DNA of 64,000 nucleotides, from the NCBI RefSeq assembly GCF_902833045.1, contig NZ_CADFDU010000005.1:62583-126582 (forward strand), in the 5' to 3' direction. The notes beneath the pieces were generated by a model. That model searched no databases. It worked only from the letters and a program-made list of their open reading frames with translations, and was not told the DNA's origin. Numbering within the stretch: position 1 is the stretch's first letter; each line of letters opens with the position of its first letter. This DNA is from Burkholderia sp. BCC0322 (GTDB lineage Bacteria; Pseudomonadota; Gammaproteobacteria; Burkholderiales; Burkholderiaceae). This document shows positions 50,635 through 61,825 of this stretch, piece after piece. The position numbers and the translations under genes were made by a program.

Positions 50635-51186
50635 ATGCAGCAGCAGAACAAGACGATCGGCGTGATGGGCTCGGGCAAGGAACCGTGGCTCGCGTTTTCG
50701 GAGCCGCTCGGCGCCTGGCTCGCGCAGGCGGGCTTCAACCTGCTGACGGGCGGCGGGCAGGGCGTGATGCTGGCGGTTGCGCGCGCGTTCGCCGACGTGC
50801 CCGGGCGGGCCGGCCGATCGATCGGCATCCTGCCGACGCAGGCCGATCCGCACGCGGGCTTCGTGCCGCTCGACGGCTATCCGCATCCGTTCGTCGACAT
50901 CCCGATCCTCACGCCGCTGCCGCGCCGCGAGCCGGACGCCGCCCCGGATACGATCAACCGCAACTACGTGAACGTGCTGAGCAGCGACCTGATCGTTGCG
51001 CTGCCGGGCGGGCACGGCACGGCCGAGGAAATTGCGCTCGCGCGGCGCTGGCGCAAGCCGCTCGTCTGCTTCGGGCCGGACGGTGCGTTTCGCGAGCTCG
51101 CGGCGGGGGCCACGTGCACGTCGTCGCTCGACGACGTGATCCGCTTCGTGGAACACGCGTTTTCGACGGAGCAGGCGCTGCGATAG
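50635..51186 (+). CDS. LOG/lysine-decarboxylase-like nucleotide-binding protein
   Basis: 183 residues with a Rossmann-like fold. TIGVMGSGKEPWLAFSEPLG at the start and LLTGGGQGVMLAVARAFADV bind nucleotide; IVALPGGHGTAEEIALARRW holds the PGGxGTxxE motif of LOG-type phosphoribohydrolases. Proteins with this motif release nucleobases from nucleoside monophosphates or bind nucleotides. It is on the same strand as the MFS gene and could share its transcript. The physiological substrate is not clear. Confidence 0.85.
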   Translation: MQQQNKTIGVMGSGKEPWLAFSEPLGAWLAQAGFNLLTGGGQGVMLAVARAFADVPGRAGRSIGILPTQADPHAGFVPLDGYPHPFVDIPILTPLPRREPDAAPDTINRNYVNVLSSDLIVALPGGHGTAEEIALARRWRKPLVCFGPDGAFRELAAGATCTSSLDDVIRFVEHAFSTEQALR

Positions 51187-51451
51187 CGCGTCGAGCAGCG
51201 TCGACGCGTGTGCGCCGCGACGCCCGCGCGGCATGACCGGGCCTGCCGTTGCCGGCTGTCCGGGCGACGAAGCGCGACGAAACACGACGTGCCCGCGTGG
51301 AACGGCAGTATCGGACTGGTCCGATTCAATGAGGCGAGTGCGCACGATACCCTTTGAGTGTCCAGGAACGGCCGGTCGTTGCGCTCGCCGGTTCGTCCGT
51401 CACCTCTGACCCTCCGGCCCGGTTGCGTGCCGGCTCATTCAGGAATCCGCC

Positions 51452-51530
51452 ATGCCCCATACCGTCGAACTTGCCGGCGCGATCATCTTCGGTCTCGCGC
51501 TGCTCCACACTTTCTTCGCGTTGTCGGAGA
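51452..51530 (+). pseudogene. N-terminal fragment of a membrane protein
   Basis: An ATG with an AGGAAT ribosome site begins MPHTVELAGAIIFGLALLHT followed by FFALSE, one membrane helix of the kind that opens putative Na+/H+ antiporters of Burkholderia. After about 26 codons the frame runs into the glycosyltransferase gene out of phase, giving Arg/Ser-rich nonsense. The rest of the protein is missing. The assignment as antiporter is tentative because it rests on one helix. Confidence 0.4.
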
Positions 51531-51537
51531 GCCGGCC

Positions 51538-52263
51538 GTGCGCCCGACCGTCGAGGTCATTTCGCTGCGCCGCGGCGACGCGCGCCGGCATGCGTTCCGC
51601 GCCAACGATCCCCATCTGGATTTCGCGTTCGTCGATGCGATCGACGGGCATGTGCTGTCGGATGACGATCTTGCGGCATCCGGCCTGTTCGCGCCCGGGC
51701 TGCCGTACACGCGCGGCGCGTTCGGCATCGCGATGACCACGCACCGCCTGTGGACCGACATCGCCTCCGGCAGCGAACTCGTGACGATCGCTGAAGACGA
51801 TGCGATCTTCCGGCCGGACTTCCACGACGCCACGCAGCAATTCCTGCGCGACAACCCCGGGCGTCACGATTTCGTCGCGTGGGGCTACAACTTCGATTCG
51901 ATCCTGCGCGGGTCGATCTTCAACAGCCGCACGCCGGTGACGATGCGCTTCGACGAAGCGGCGCTCACCGATGCGATCGGCGATTTCCAGAGCGACCGCG
52001 GCCCGGTGCTCGTGATGAATCTGCTCGAGTTCTACAGGATCTGCGCGTACACGATCTCGCCGGCCGGCGCGCGTTTCCTGCTCGATCGCTGTTTTCCGCT
52101 GCAGCCGGAGGCGCTGTATTCGCACGGACTGGGCCGCATGATGCCGAACTGCGGTATCGACGTCGTGATGAACAAGTTCTACGGCGCGATGTGCAGCGCG
52201 GCCACGTTTCCGCCGCTCGCCGTGACGATGAATGCGCGCGAGACGTCGACGATCCAGGTTTGA
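51538..52263 (+). CDS. Family 25 glycosyltransferase
   Basis: 241 residues beginning RPTVEVISLRRGDARRHAFR, the usual start of GT25 LPS galactosyltransferases. The nucleotide-sugar and metal site is SELVTIAEDDAIFRPDFHDA (EDD), and ISPAGARFLLDR lies in the C-terminal half. It would add a sugar to LPS core or O-antigen. I use the GTG at 51538, preceded by GGAG at eight bases; upstream codons belong to a membrane-protein fragment. Its last 45 bases recur in degraded form at 53.73 kb, and a strong terminator follows. Confidence 0.82.
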   Translation: MRPTVEVISLRRGDARRHAFRANDPHLDFAFVDAIDGHVLSDDDLAASGLFAPGLPYTRGAFGIAMTTHRLWTDIASGSELVTIAEDDAIFRPDFHDATQQFLRDNPGRHDFVAWGYNFDSILRGSIFNSRTPVTMRFDEAALTDAIGDFQSDRGPVLVMNLLEFYRICAYTISPAGARFLLDRCFPLQPEALYSHGLGRMMPNCGIDVVMNKFYGAMCSAATFPPLAVTMNARETSTIQV

Positions 52264-52354
52264 CCGCGCGAAACGACGAACCGGCCGCGCAAGCGGTGAT
52301 TCGGCGATCGGTGTGTGGATCAGGCGCATGGCGGATCGGGCGATCCGGCGGGTG

Positions 52355-52387
52355 AGCCGCTGCCGTTGATCACGGCAGCGGCTTTTT
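52355..52387 (+). terminator. Strong rho-independent terminator after the GT25 gene
   Basis: AGCCGCTGCCGT and ACGGCAGCGGCT make a perfect 12-base-pair stem with loop TGATC, running into TTTTT. It lies about 90 bases after the glycosyltransferase stop. Confidence 0.9.
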
Positions 52388-52694
52388 GCAGATTCAACGC
52401 GAATGACGGAACGCGTTGGCAGACTTCCGACGTTTGGAAAGCAGCGATCGTCTCTTGATCATGCGGAACACGGTAGAGATTCGCTTGACTGATTACAGAA
52501 TCAGCCCGTTCCGATTGGCTGTGACAATCGTCGACGTTAAATGGAAGGGGGCGACGAAGCCGCTTCGTTGGCGACCGTTCGGCCCGGCCGCCTTTATGCT
52601 ATTTCCTTGATAGCACCGACGCCCGACGCTGCCTTAAGCGCGCGCCGGCGCGCTTAAGGCCGCCACCCCCTTCCTTATCGGGCTACACCCGCTG
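52388..52694. other. Intergenic stretch between terminators
   Basis: It contains a 64-codon plus-strand frame (52416-52610) without ribosome site or recognisable motif, which I do not accept as a gene, and a hairpin at 52631-52660 listed separately. The moderate GC content suggests it is not under the same codon pressure as the genes around it. Confidence 0.35.
52631..52660. terminator. Palindromic stem-loop behind the symE unit
   Basis: Perfect 13-base arms GCCTTAAGCGCGC and GCGCGCTTAAGGC around GCCG. It lies about 35 bases beyond the end of the minus-strand two-gene symE unit. No strong T-tract, yet its size suggests a transcription end. Confidence 0.55.
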
Positions 52695-53015
52695 TCAGAC
52701 CGACACCGTGATACCCGCCGGGCCCGATTTCCCCACGGGCCGCACCACGATTTCCACATGCTGGCCAAATGCCGCCAGCATCACCATCAGATGATCCAGC
52801 GTAACGTTCCGGAGCCGCTCGCGCTGCTCGGGCGTGACCGCTGCCCGGGCCATTTCCGCGAGCGCCGCAGCCTCGTCCTCACTCAGGCCGCGCGAGGCGA
52901 TCAATGCGTTGAGTTTCAGCACGAGTGCGGACTTGGCCGCCAGTTCCCCGACGTCGTAGTAGTCGAAATCGGCCGGCACGTTGTCGGTGTCGTGATGCTG
53001 ATTGTCGTGACTCAT
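52695..53015 (-). CDS. Partner protein of the SymE-like gene, HTH-like
   Basis: 106 residues. The N-terminus is His/Asp-rich and acidic; the body is helical (DVGELAAKSALVLKLNALIA, SEDEAAALAEMARAAVTPEQ, NVTLDHLMVMLAAFGQHVEI) and the end VVRPVGKSGPAGITVSV matches the C-terminal strand of XRE-like antitoxin regulators such as HTH_37 proteins. The start ATG overlaps the SymE stop by four bases (ATGA), so translation is coupled. It is probably the antitoxin or regulator of the SymE-like toxin. The family call is moderate. Confidence 0.65.
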   Translation of the reverse strand: MSHDNQHHDTDNVPADFDYYDVGELAAKSALVLKLNALIASRGLSEDEAAALAEMARAAVTPEQRERLRNVTLDHLMVMLAAFGQHVEIVVRPVGKSGPAGITVSV

Positions 53016-53362
53016 TGTGCTTCCCCCGTGATCACCGAGAACTGCCGCTGCCGCCGCTCCGTCGCGGGTTCGACAGCGGGGAATCCATTCTTCCCGACCT
53101 TCCCGACAGGATCGCTGCCCGCGGCGTCGATCGGCGTGATTACCAGCCGCTGGTGCGACACCTCGATCTGCAGGCGCTGCTCGGGCTCGAAGCCCGCTGC
53201 CTCGATCCACCGGCCGGACAGCTTCATCCACAGATGCAGGACAGGCGGCGCCATATCGGTGAGCCTCAGGTGCGGGACGATGCGGCAAGATTGAGACGAT
53301 GTCTGAGTGTTGACGAAACAGTCTTGGAAAATAAATGGTGCGCTATGATTCGCGTCAGCCAT
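53012..53362 (-). CDS. SymE-family toxin
   Basis: 116 residues. The segment APPVLHLWMKLSGRWIEAAG and FEPEQRLQIEVSHQRLVITP is the SymE core, an AbrB-like fold that in E. coli acts as an SOS-induced RNA-targeting toxin controlled by antisense RNA SymR. The N-terminus is about 35 residues longer than the core, and a 30-residue charged tail follows. GGAG stands six to seven bases before the ATG at 53362. It is coupled to the next small gene by an ATGA overlap, which differs from the E. coli type I arrangement. A 24-codon open frame with a strong ribosome site lies just upstream on the same strand. Confidence 0.8.
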   Translation of the reverse strand: MADANHSAPFIFQDCFVNTQTSSQSCRIVPHLRLTDMAPPVLHLWMKLSGRWIEAAGFEPEQRLQIEVSHQRLVITPIDAAGSDPVGKVGKNGFPAVEPATERRQRQFSVITGEAQ

Positions 53363-53411
53363 GGTCAACTCCGTGGTTGAGTTGGTTGTGGTCAGCGGCC
53401 TGCGGGTGCTC

Positions 53412-53486
53412 CTACATCTGCAGGCCGCGCTCGTTTACGCGGTGGATTCCGGTCGTCACTTCGTCACATGCGTGGCGTGGCGACAT
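53412..53486 (-). CDS. 24-codon open frame upstream of symE
   Basis: On the minus strand an AAGGAGG ribosome site stands eight bases before an ATG (53486). The encoded peptide begins MSPRHACDEVTTGIHRVNER and ends four codons later at TAG (53412-53414), 49 bases before the symE start codon. The ribosome site is better than that of symE itself. It may be a leader peptide whose translation influences symE, or the start of a deleted gene. No similarity is recognised. Confidence 0.35.
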   Translation of the reverse strand: MSPRHACDEVTTGIHRVNERGLQM

Positions 53487-53732
53487 GACCTGAACCTCCT
53501 TGCGAAAACGTGCAACCACTGTAGCCAAGTTCGACCGGTTCCGGGTGATGGTTATGTGCGTTTCAGCAGTACTGGCCATCAGGCCGATGTCGCGGATGCT
53601 TGCTGCTCAACGATTTCGCGGCGCTTGCGCTGGCCGGCCGCATCGTCGTTTCATCGCCAATGTGTTGAAAAGCGTGTCGAACGATTGCTTCGATGCACTC
53701 CGTGGCACGCCGCACGAGGATCGTTTTCGCGG

Positions 53733-53780
53733 CTCGCCATGACGATGAATGCACGCGTGACTTCGACGATCCAGGCGTGA
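53733..53780 (+). pseudogene. Tail of a second family 25 glycosyltransferase gene
   Basis: The last 15 codons LAMTMNARVTSTIQA and the bases after the stop (TGACCGCGCGA) closely match the end of the intact GT25 gene (LAVTMNARETSTIQV then TGACCGCGCGA, 52211-52274). No other part of a glycosyltransferase is seen upstream in frame. It is either the end of a deleted tandem paralogue or a small duplication, with the symE module lying between the two copies. Confidence 0.6.
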
Positions 53781-53879
53781 CCGCGCGAGCCGTTCGAGGC
53801 GCCGCGCATCGCGGCAGTCCGGGCGACGGATTTCGGCACCGAAAATCGCGCGTGGGCGGCGTCGCACGGCCGGCGCCGG

Positions 53880-54485
53880 TTGCGGCCGACGCTGATGACG
53901 CTGCTCGTCGGCCTCGTGTTCGGCTCGGTGTGTGTCGCGGCGACGCACATCATCGACATCCGCAAGCGTGCGCCGTCACCGGACACGTTCTACGAGGCGG
54001 CGATCTCGATGATGCCGGAGGCGGGCGTCGCGGCGCCGGTCGCCGCCGTCGTCGCGCCGGAACGCACGCAGCCGGTGGCGAGTCGGCAGGAATCGTTCGC
54101 GATGCAGACGGATAGCCCGGCAGCGCAGAACCCGCAGGAGATCGTCACGACCGTCGTGCCCGCCGCCGCACCGACGCCCACGACCGCACCGAGCCGCAAG
54201 CGCGCCCGCATCGCCCCGGCCCGCCAGCCGGCGACGTCAACCGCATCGGTTGCGCCGGCCGCCACGAATGCCGCCGCGCCGAAGGTGCGTGCGGCCCGCC
54301 ACGACGACGCGGCGCTTGCCGCGGCATCGTCGTCCGGCTCGGCCGCGGCGGTCGGCATGACCGCCGCCGAGTTCACGCGCTGGCTGGCCGCGACGCGCGA
54401 ACCCGCGCGCCAGGCCGCGCAGCTCGCGAGCCCGGCCGACACGGGCGTGGCCTTCACCGACCAACCGCGCCTGATCGAACCCTGA
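53880..54485 (+). CDS. Membrane-anchored Ala/Pro/Thr-rich protein
   Basis: 201 residues from a TTG at 53880, or 196 from the ATG at 53895. The N-terminus is a single signal anchor (LMTLLVGLVFGSVCVAATHI). The rest is a low-complexity Ala/Pro/Thr/Arg-rich tail with a short ordered end (MTAAEFTRWLAATREPARQA). No catalytic motif. It looks like a periplasmic spacer or envelope-associated protein of the kind seen in Burkholderia. No good ribosome site was found, so the true start is uncertain. Confidence 0.5.
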   Translation: MRPTLMTLLVGLVFGSVCVAATHIIDIRKRAPSPDTFYEAAISMMPEAGVAAPVAAVVAPERTQPVASRQESFAMQTDSPAAQNPQEIVTTVVPAAAPTPTTAPSRKRARIAPARQPATSTASVAPAATNAAAPKVRAARHDDAALAAASSSGSAAAVGMTAAEFTRWLAATREPARQAAQLASPADTGVAFTDQPRLIEP

Positions 54486-54518
54486 GGTCCGGGCGTCGCG
54501 CGAACGGCGCGCTGCTGA

Positions 54519-56855
<2,337 letters not shown>

Positions 56856-56859
<4 letters not shown>

Positions 56860-57176
56860 GCGGGCGGCCGCCGCCGGATCAGCGCGACCGGCCCGATCGC
56901 GTCGAGCAGGCCGCGCGGCATGCCGCCGAACGCGCGTCGCGCGGCGCACGCGATCCCGAACCGTCGCTGGGCACGCGGCTGGCGCAGATCGGCGTGCTCG
57001 GCTGGGCGATTCTCGCGCCGACGCTCGCCGGGCTGGCGCTGGGGCGCTGGCTGGACCGGTTGTATGCGACGCGCGTGTTCTTCTCCGCGCCGCTGGTCAT
57101 GATCGGCGCGGCCGCCGGGTTCTGGTTCGCGTGGAAATGGATGCATAACCAACAAGGACACGACCATGACGATTGA
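56856..57176 (+). CDS. atpQ: N-type ATPase accessory membrane protein AtpQ
   Basis: 106 residues; a basic cytoplasmic N-terminus of 45 residues and two membrane helices (QIGVLGWAILAPTLAGLALG; APLVMIGAAAGFWFAWKWMH). It is related to AtpI/Mrp-type small proteins and specific for N-ATPase operons, where it may help c-ring assembly or Mg2+ import. It overlaps atpC by four bases and atpR by eleven. Confidence 0.88.
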
Positions 57177-57483
57177 TGCGTGGCTGGCGCCGCCTGCCGT
57201 CGCCAGCCTGGCCGCCGCGATGCTCGGCGTTGCCGTCGGGCTTGTGCTCGGTGCGTGGCACTTCGGTTCGCTCGCATGGAACGGCCGCCTGTTCGCCGCC
57301 GGCCGCGTGGCTTGCGCGCTCGGACTGCAAGGCGCGCGCATCGCCATCGCGGTCGCCGTGCTGGTGGCGCTGGCCCGGCTCGGCGCCGCCGCCGTCGTGG
57401 CGGGCGCGCTCGGGCTGCTGGTCGCGCGCGCCGTCGCGCTCCGATACGCCGGCGCATTGACGGCACCCCGGAGGCCGCGATGA
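57166..57483 (+). CDS. atpR: N-type ATPase membrane protein AtpR
   Basis: 105 residues with three membrane helices (AVASLAAAMLGVAVGLVLGA; RIAIAVAVLVALARLGAAAV; VAGALGLLVARAVALRY). AtpR is found only in N-ATPase operons. It has been proposed to interact with the c-ring through a polar residue in the membrane; arginines in or near the helices here (QGARIAI, LVARAVALR) fit that idea. The ATG overlaps the end of atpQ. Confidence 0.88.
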   Translation: MTIDAWLAPPAVASLAAAMLGVAVGLVLGAWHFGSLAWNGRLFAAGRVACALGLQGARIAIAVAVLVALARLGAAAVVAGALGLLVARAVALRYAGALTAPRRPR

Positions 57484-58178
57484 GCGCCTCGCCGCTGGCG
57501 ACCGTCCCGCTCTGGACGCTGGGCCCGCTGTCGATTTCGTCGCCCGTGCTGGTCACCTGGGGAATCATGCTGGCGCTGGCCGCGTTCTCGGCGTTCGCGC
57601 GCCGCCGCCTGTCGCTCGAGCCGTCGCGCCTGCAAAGCGTGCTGGAACTGCTGGTCGCCACCGTCGACGCACAGATCGTCGACACGATGCGAGCCGGGGC
57701 CGCCCGCTATCGCGCATTGATCGGCACGATCTTCCTGTTCGTGTTCACCGCGAACGCTTCATCGCTGATCCCGGGTGTCGAGCCGCCCACCGCGCACCTG
57801 GAAACCGACGCGGCGCTCGCGCTGGTCGTCCTCGGCGCGACGGGCTACTACGGCGTGCGCACGCGCGGCTGGAAGAACTATCTCGCCACCTTCGCCGAAC
57901 CGACCTGGGTGATGATCCCGCTCAATCTCGTCGAGCAGCTGACGCGCACGTTCTCGCTGATCGTGCGGCTGTTCGGCAACGTGATGAGCGGCGTGTTCGT
58001 GATCGGCATCGTGCTGTCGCTCGCGGGGTTGATCGTGCCGATCCCGCTGATGGCCCTCGACCTGCTGACCGGCACGGTCCAGGCCTACATCTTCATGGTG
58101 TTGTCGATGGTGTTCATTGGTGCGGCGGCGGCCGATGACGAACCCTCCGTTCACCGCCGCAAGCAGGAGCAGTCATGA
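57480..58178 (+). CDS. atpB: N-type ATPase subunit a AtpB
   Basis: 232 residues, about five to six membrane helices. The essential arginine is in LTRTFSLIVRLFGNVMSGVF, which faces the c-ring carboxylate. TANASSLIPGVEPPTAHLET in the second helix region and VQAYIFMVLSMVFIGAAAAD near the end are standard. It forms the ion half-channels with the c-ring. It overlaps both neighbours by four bases (ATGA). Confidence 0.93.
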   Translation: MSASPLATVPLWTLGPLSISSPVLVTWGIMLALAAFSAFARRRLSLEPSRLQSVLELLVATVDAQIVDTMRAGAARYRALIGTIFLFVFTANASSLIPGVEPPTAHLETDAALALVVLGATGYYGVRTRGWKNYLATFAEPTWVMIPLNLVEQLTRTFSLIVRLFGNVMSGVFVIGIVLSLAGLIVPIPLMALDLLTGTVQAYIFMVLSMVFIGAAAADDEPSVHRRKQEQS

Positions 58179-58423
58179 GCAATCTCGTCGAAATCGTCAG
58201 CATCGCGGCAGCGGCGCTCGCCGTGTCGTTCGGGGCGATCGGGCCCGCGCTGGCCGAAGGCCGCGCGGTCGGCGCGGCCATGGACGCGATTGCCCGCCAG
58301 CCCGATGCGGCGGGCACGGTGTCGCGCACGCTGTTCGTCGGGCTGGCGATGATCGAGACGATGGCGATCTACTGCCTGGTGATCGCGTTGCTGCTGTTGT
58401 TCGCCAACCCGTTCATCAAGTAG
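58175..58423 (+). CDS. atpE: N-type ATPase subunit c AtpE
   Basis: 82 residues forming a helical hairpin with the polar loop ARQPDAAG. The ion-binding carboxylate is Glu61 in VGLAMIETMAIYCLVIALLL, followed by Thr62 and Tyr66. The first helix adds Glu28 (GPALAEGRAVGAAMDAI) where F-type c subunits have Gln or a small residue. This two-carboxylate pattern is typical of N-ATPases and by analogy was taken for Na+ binding, although the B. pseudomallei N-ATPase c17 ring has been reported to be proton-specific. Confidence 0.95.
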   Translation: MSNLVEIVSIAAAALAVSFGAIGPALAEGRAVGAAMDAIARQPDAAGTVSRTLFVGLAMIETMAIYCLVIALLLLFANPFIK

Positions 58424-58435
58424 CGCGAGGCGACG

Positions 58436-59191
58436 ATGCGAATCGACTGGTCCACGCTGATCCTGCAGACCATCAACGTGCTGGTGCTGGTGTGGCTGCT
58501 GTCGCGCTTTCTGTTCAAGCCGGTCAGCGCGATCATCGCGGCGCGCCAGGAAGCGGCGCGCAAGCTGATCGACACCGCGCGCGACGATGCGCGCGCGGCG
58601 AGCGATGCGCGCCAGGCGGCGGAGGCCGAACTCGCCAGGGTAGTGGCCGCGCGCGCCGATGCGTTGAAGGAGGTGGCGGGGCAGGCCGCCGCGGAGAAGG
58701 CATCGCTGCTCGCGCAGGCGCAGGCGGAAGTGGGACAGTTGCGCGACGCGGCGGCTGCCCGGCTGGAGTCGGAACGGCTCGAGCGCACGCGCGACGACGC
58801 CCGCCGCGCGACCCGCCTCGCGCTCGACATCGCGGCGCGGCTGTTCACGCGCCTGCCGGAACCGGCGCGCGTGAGCGGCTTCATCGATGGCCTCGCCGGA
58901 CAAGTCGCGATGCTGCCCGAATCGGTCCGCTCGGAACTGGGCGCGGGCAATACGCCGTTGCAACTTCGCACGCCGCGCGCGCTCGATGCGCAGGAAATCG
59001 CGTCATGCCGGGCCGCGCTTTCCGCCTGCCTGGGCCGGCCGGTCGAACTGGCGGTGCGGATCGACGCGTCGCTGATCGCGGGACTCGAGCTGGACGCGGC
59101 GCACGCGCGGGTGCGCAACAGCCTGAAGCAGGATCTGGAACATATCGAGGCGGTACTGCTGAATGACGATGAAGCCAGCCGATCTTCCTGA
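58436..59191 (+). CDS. atpF: N-type ATPase stator subunit, fused b-delta (AtpF)
   Basis: 251 residues, much longer than a normal b subunit (about 156). One membrane helix ([20 protein letters not shown]) is followed by a long Ala-rich coiled coil ([20 protein letters not shown] and on) to about residue 135. The C-terminal 100 residues contain [20 protein letters not shown] and a final helix, which resembles the end of subunit delta. No separate delta gene exists in the operon, so this fusion must link stator and F1 head. The end overlaps atpA by 29 bases. Confidence 0.9.
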   Translation: MRIDWSTLILQTINVLVLVWLLSRFLFKPVSAIIAARQEAARKLIDTARDDARAASDARQAAEAELARVVAARADALKEVAGQAAAEKASLLAQAQAEVGQLRDAAAARLESERLERTRDDARRATRLALDIAARLFTRLPEPARVSGFIDGLAGQVAMLPESVRSELGAGNTPLQLRTPRALDAQEIASCRAALSACLGRPVELAVRIDASLIAGLELDAAHARVRNSLKQDLEHIEAVLLNDDEASRSS

Positions 59192-60710
59192 ACACGCCGA
59201 CTGGCTCGCACGCCAGCGCGCCGCGCTCGAGGGCGCCGCACTCGCGCCGTCGGCGGAGGCCATCGGGCGGGTCGAACGGCTTGCCGACGGGATCGCATTC
59301 GTGTCCGGCCTGCCCGACGCGATGCTCAACGAGCGTCTGCTCTTCGACAACGGCTCGACCGGCTTCGTGCACACGCTCGATGCCGACCAGATCAGCGTGG
59401 TGCTGCTCGACGCCGATGCGGGGTTGGAGGCGGGCGCGGCGGTGCGCTGCTCGGGCGCCGTGCTGGAGGTGCCGGTCGGCCCGGCCCTGCTCGGCCGGGT
59501 GGTCGATCCGCTCGGCCGGCCGCTCGATCATCCGGGCCCCGTCGGCACGACGATGCGCTCGCCGATCGAACGGCCGGCCCCCGCGATCATCGATCGGGAC
59601 CTGGTGGTCGAACCGCTCGAGACGGGCTTGCTGATCGTCGACGCGCTGTTCACGATCGGCCGCGGGCAGCGCGAACTCATCATCGGCGACCGGGCGGTCG
59701 GCAAGACCGCGCTGGCGATCGATGCGATCGTCAACCAGCGGCATTCGGACGTGATCTGCGTCTACGTGGCGATCGGCCAGCGGGCGAGCGCCGTGCAGCG
59801 GGTGATCGACGCGGTGGCCCGGTACGGCGCGCCGGAGCGTTGCATTTTCGTCGTGGCGCCGGCCGCCGCGGCATCCGGGCTGCAGTGGATCGCACCGTTC
59901 GCCGCTTTCTCGATGGCCGAATATTTTCGCGACCGCGGCCAGCACGCGCTCATCGTGATCGACGACCTGACCAAGCACGCGGCCACGCACCGCGAGCTGG
60001 CGCTGCTGACGCGCGAGCCGCCGGGCCGCGAAGCGTATCCGGGCGACATCTTCTATCTGCATGCCAGGCTGCTCGAACGGGCCGCGAAGCTGTCCGCGAA
60101 GCTCGGCGGCGGTTCGCTCAGCGCGCTGCCGATCGCGGAAACCGATGCCGGCAACCTGGCCGCCTATATCCCCACCAACCTGATCTCGATCACGGACGGC
60201 CAGATCGTGCTGGACGCCGCGCTGTTCGCGTCCAACCAGCGGCCCGCCGTGGACGTCGGCCTCAGTGTCAGCCGGGTGGGCGGCAAGGCGCAGCACCCGG
60301 CGCTGCGCGAGGCGTCCGGGCGCTTGCGGCTCGACTATGCGCAGTTCCTCGAACTCGAGGCGTTCACGCGCTTCGGCGGGTTGACCGATGCGCGCCTGAA
60401 AGGGCAGATCACGCGCGGCGAGCGGATTCGCGCGCTGATCACGCAGCCGCGCTTTCATCCATTGCGAACGATCGATGAAGTCGTGCTGCTGAAAGCGCTC
60501 GCCGACGGCGTGTTCGACGCCGCGCCGCCACGCCTGCTGACGGCGATTCGCGAACAACTGCCGGCCTGGCTCGATGCGCATCAGGCGCCACCGGGCGCCC
60601 TGCTCGACGATCCGGCCGCGCTCGCCGGGCGGGTCCGGATGGTCCGGGAGCAGGTCGAGCGGCTGGCCGCCCAGGCCGGCGCGACGGAATCGGGAGCCGT
60701 GGCGTCATGA
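59163..60710 (+). CDS. atpA: N-type ATPase alpha subunit AtpA
   Basis: 515 residues. The P-loop is G175-DRAVGK-T182 in [40 protein letters not shown] and [20 protein letters not shown] are the classic alpha signatures, and [20 protein letters not shown] carries the conserved glycine/serine turn. It forms the non-catalytic sites of the hexamer. The start at 59163 lies within atpF; an alternative ATG two codons later would change little. The C-terminal helical domain is complete. Confidence 0.95.
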   Translation: MTMKPADLPEHADWLARQRAALEGAALAPSAEAIGRVERLADGIAFVSGLPDAMLNERLLFDNGSTGFVHTLDADQISVVLLDADAGLEAGAAVRCSGAVLEVPVGPALLGRVVDPLGRPLDHPGPVGTTMRSPIERPAPAIIDRDLVVEPLETGLLIVDALFTIGRGQRELIIGDRAVGKTALAIDAIVNQRHSDVICVYVAIGQRASAVQRVIDAVARYGAPERCIFVVAPAAAASGLQWIAPFAAFSMAEYFRDRGQHALIVIDDLTKHAATHRELALLTREPPGREAYPGDIFYLHARLLERAAKLSAKLGGGSLSALPIAETDAGNLAAYIPTNLISITDGQIVLDAALFASNQRPAVDVGLSVSRVGGKAQHPALREASGRLRLDYAQFLELEAFTRFGGLTDARLKGQITRGERIRALITQPRFHPLRTIDEVVLLKALADGVFDAAPPRLLTAIREQLPAWLDAHQAPPGALLDDPAALAGRVRMVREQVERLAAQAGATESGAVAS

Positions 60711-61546
60711 GCGACAAGCTGAGCGCCGCGGAGGCGCGCGCCGAGACCGCCCGCCAGCTGCAATCCGTGATTGGCGCGATGCGCGGCGTCGCGGCCGCGC
60801 GTGCGCACGACGCGCAGGCGCGATTGCCGGGTGTGCGCGCGTGTGCCGCGATCATCGGCGCGGCGATCGGCGCCGTCCTGTCGGCGGATCCGACGCGCCC
60901 GGCGGGCGGCACGGCCGGCGCGCCCGCGAAACCGCAGGTGGTTATCGTGCTGTGCAGCGAGCAGGGCTTCGTCGGGGCATACAACGCGCAGATTCTCGAT
61001 CGCGCCCGCCGCTGCGGCGAGGTTGCCCACTATCTGCTGATCGGGTCGCGCGGCGCGGCGCTCGCCGACGCGTGCGGACTGCCGGTTGCGTGGACCACGC
61101 CGATGACTTCGCGCGCGGATGACGTCGTCGCCCTCGCGGGCCGCCTGACCGATGCGCTGTTCGCCCATCTCGCCGCCAGCGGCGCCGAAACCGTGTCGAT
61201 CGTGCACGCGATGCCCGGCTCCGCGAGGCTCGACGTCGTCGAGCATCGGCTGCTGCCGTTCGACTACAGCCGCTTCGACGCCGCGCCGCGCTCGCAGCCG
61301 CCATTGCTGAACCTGCCGCCCGATCGGGTGCTGGCGGAGCTGGCGCAGGCGTATGTATTCGTCGAACTGTGCGAAGCGGCGATGCTGGCGTTCGCGGCGG
61401 AAAACGAAGCGCGCACGCGGGCCATGATCGCCGCGCGCGCCAATATCGAACACAAGCTCGCCGAATTGCTGCAGATCTGCCGGCTCGCGCGCCAAGACGA
61501 AATCACGGCCGACATCCTCGAACTGGCGGCGGGTATCGATCCGTGA
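60707..61546 (+). CDS. atpG: N-type ATPase gamma subunit AtpG
   Basis: 279 residues. The two long helices of the rotor shaft form the ends ([40 protein letters not shown] then [20 protein letters not shown]) and the central Rossmann-like domain contains [20 protein letters not shown]. It is the last gene of the operon, overlapping atpA by four bases. The N-terminal helix differs from housekeeping gamma subunits, as is common in N-ATPases. Confidence 0.92.
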   Translation: MSDKLSAAEARAETARQLQSVIGAMRGVAAARAHDAQARLPGVRACAAIIGAAIGAVLSADPTRPAGGTAGAPAKPQVVIVLCSEQGFVGAYNAQILDRARRCGEVAHYLLIGSRGAALADACGLPVAWTTPMTSRADDVVALAGRLTDALFAHLAASGAETVSIVHAMPGSARLDVVEHRLLPFDYSRFDAAPRSQPPLLNLPPDRVLAELAQAYVFVELCEAAMLAFAAENEARTRAMIAARANIEHKLAELLQICRLARQDEITADILELAAGIDP

Positions 61547-61699
61547 CCGGGATGGCCGGTTCCTCCCCGCGTCGGCACGACCTCGTCCGCGCGTCGTCGT
61601 CGGCGACGGCGCCGCTGCGCTCCCGGCCGGTCGTGTGGCCGGCACCGGTTTCGCGAGGCCCGCGCCGGTTGGCGGACAGCGTGCGGCGATGTCCGTCGC

Positions 61700-61713
61700 T
61701 TGACGCACATCAA
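61700..61713. promoter_or_regulatory. FNR/ANR-type box upstream of the HPF-like gene
   Basis: TTGACGCACATCAA is a perfect match to TTGAY-N4-ATCAA. Counting 41.5 bases from its centre gives a start point near 61748 and a leader of about 78 bases before the gene at 61826; AAGATG near the expected -10 place is only moderate. The site suggests induction at low oxygen. Confidence 0.65.
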
Positions 61714-61825
61714 CGAGGCCGGGCCGCCGCCACGGAAGATGGATGCACGGAATCGGGTATGGCGAGCGCCCCACGCTGATGAACCGGCTCTCGCCGTCGA
61801 TCGGCGCGATCAACAGGAGCGGAAC

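Noticed and set aside
52416-52610. A 64-codon plus-strand frame after the GT25 terminator
   Set aside because: No ribosome site, no motif, and it lies between two terminator-like hairpins.
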